Shown: positions 5,417 through 6,098 of the stretch, piece after piece
How the letters are laid out: the number at the start of each line of letters is the position of its first letter
Position numbering within the stretch: position 1 is the first letter of the stretch
Assembly (NCBI GenBank): GCA_946887065.1
Contig: CAMPKL010000253.1
Coordinates: 1-6,098, forward strand
DNA: 6,098 nucleotides
Reading direction: 5' to 3'
DNA from: an uncultured Bryobacterales bacterium
Lineage (GTDB): Bacteria > Acidobacteriota > Terriglobia > Bryobacterales > UBA6623
Made by a program: the position numbers and the translations under genes
Notes under the pieces: generated by a model
Told to the model about the DNA's origin: nothing
Database searches by the model: none
The model's input: the letters and a program-made list of their open reading frames with translations, nothing else

Positions 5417-6098
5417 CTACCACTTCTTCAAGTAGAGGTTGGCTTCATCGAACCGCGCGAATGCTTTCTCGTCTCGTTTGAACGCCGGGGTGTGCACGCA
5501 ACGGCGGCTCGTTCGATACTCCACCGGATGCTTCACGTGCAACATTTCGTGAAATAAAACGTACTCCACGACGAATGCGGGGACCTCCCCGCGGTCCAGC
5601 AATTTCGAAAGCACGATGGAGTCGTGAGCCGGATCGTAGTGCCCCAATAGGCGTCTCGATCCGCGTTTACTCCAGCCCACGACCGGCTTTCTCAGCTTGC
5701 CGCCGAAATATCTTACGTTGAGGTCGGCGAACATCCGGTCCAAGTCATGATGCCGGCCGGTTGCCGGCGCCATTTCCTTGCGGCCGCGGCTGCGGCGCAC
5801 GTTCAAGGCTTGCTGCCGCACTTCCGAGCGGTTCACGAACTCCCTGTAACGCCGGTCATGTTCCGGATCGATCCGCTTCCTGTACAGCTTCGCCAGCAAA
5901 ACATGCGCCAGCGATTCATGGACCGCCGGCGGAGCTTGCTGTAGCTGATCGCTGACCTTGACCAGGATCTTGCGATGCCCTTCTTGCAACAAGATTCGCG
6001 AGTCCAGGTTGGCGTAAGGCCGGTAAAGAACTTCAAATTCCGGCGGAGACGTTTTCGGCTTCAATGTGCGGAAAACGCGCTCATAGACGTCCTCGCAC
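5417..6098 (-). CDS. SprT-like zinc metallopeptidase, 5' end outside the window
   Basis: The frame is open from the window's right edge to TAG at 5417, giving 226 visible residues. A TTG at 6064 could be read as a start, but the eleven preceding residues (CEDVYERVFRT) join smoothly into the protein, so the true start is probably beyond the edge. The zinc site is clear: HEMLH (His183, Glu184, His187 in visible numbering) with a third ligand likely at His202 in HTPAF, 15 residues later as in SprT-type domains. Around it are MFADLNVRYFGGKL, a WSKRGSRRLLGHYDP strand region and IVLSKLLD, all typical of the SprT fold. The N-terminal ~110 residues contain a helical AVHESLAHVLLAKLYRK segment and a basic linker. 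There is no CxxC zinc ribbon at the C-terminus, which ends soon after the third ligand at LKKW. Substrate is unknown; some SprT relatives act on DNA-bound proteins, but that cannot be inferred here. It lies 65 bp upstream of tig on the same strand. Confidence 0.87.
   Translation of the reverse strand, partial: CEDVYERVFRTLKPKTSPPEFEVLYRPYANLDSRILLQEGHRKILVKVSDQLQQAPPAVHESLAHVLLAKLYRKRIDPEHDRRYREFVNRSEVRQQALNVRRSRGRKEMAPATGRHHDLDRMFADLNVRYFGGKLRKPVVGWSKRGSRRLLGHYDPAHDSIVLSKLLDRGEVPAFVVEYVLFHEMLHVKHPVEYRTSRRCVHTPAFKRDEKAFARFDEANLYLKKW

Noticed and set aside
5755..5770. Small GC palindrome (ccggttgccgg) as a regulatory site
   Set aside because: It lies inside the coding region of the SprT-like gene and is of a size expected by chance in GC-rich DNA.
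1..6098. CRISPR array, tRNA/rRNA, insertion sequence, toxin-antitoxin or defence island
   Set aside because: No regularly spaced direct repeats, transposase motifs, target-site duplications or RNA-gene signatures were seen, and the genes are mostly housekeeping.

Overview
This is a GC-rich (about 60% by eye) bacterial chromosomal window carrying mostly housekeeping functions. Gene families, GTG/TTG start usage and a long REP-like inverted repeat would fit an Acidobacteriota (Solibacter/Bryobacter-like) genome. That placement is an impression from family-level resemblance, not a demonstrated result.

Layout. At the left edge, a leftward gene (complement <1..225) encodes the N-terminus of an exported protein with a clear signal peptide; it runs off the window. 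A 91-bp divergent spacer holds candidate promoters for it and for a rightward gene (317..2239) encoding a 640-residue protein that I cannot name. The first ~190 residues of that protein look like a remote, motif-degenerate member of the TraB/TIKI/DUF5682-type fold. Its C-terminal two thirds match nothing I recognise. It converges on mutY, and the two stop codons are both read from one palindromic CTAG.

The rest is a leftward run, in transcription order: a SprT-like zinc metallopeptidase (5' end outside the window, stop at 5417), tig (trigger factor), clpP (ClpP protease subunit, 16 bp after tig), a 124-bp spacer filled by a 33-bp imperfect inverted repeat, and mutY (A/G adenine glycosylase). 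tig-clpP is the classic chaperone/protease pair: trigger factor handles nascent chains at the ribosome, and ClpP is the proteolytic chamber for Clp ATPases. clpX, which often follows clpP, is absent here. MutY belongs to DNA repair and is probably a separate cistron behind the repeat.

I found no CRISPR array, tRNA, rRNA, insertion sequence or obvious defence system. The items most worth following are the uncharacterised 640-residue protein, the large inverted repeat (which also creates a misleading 39-residue extension of mutY), the altered 8-oxoguanine-recognition loop of MutY, and the shared-stop convergent gene pair.
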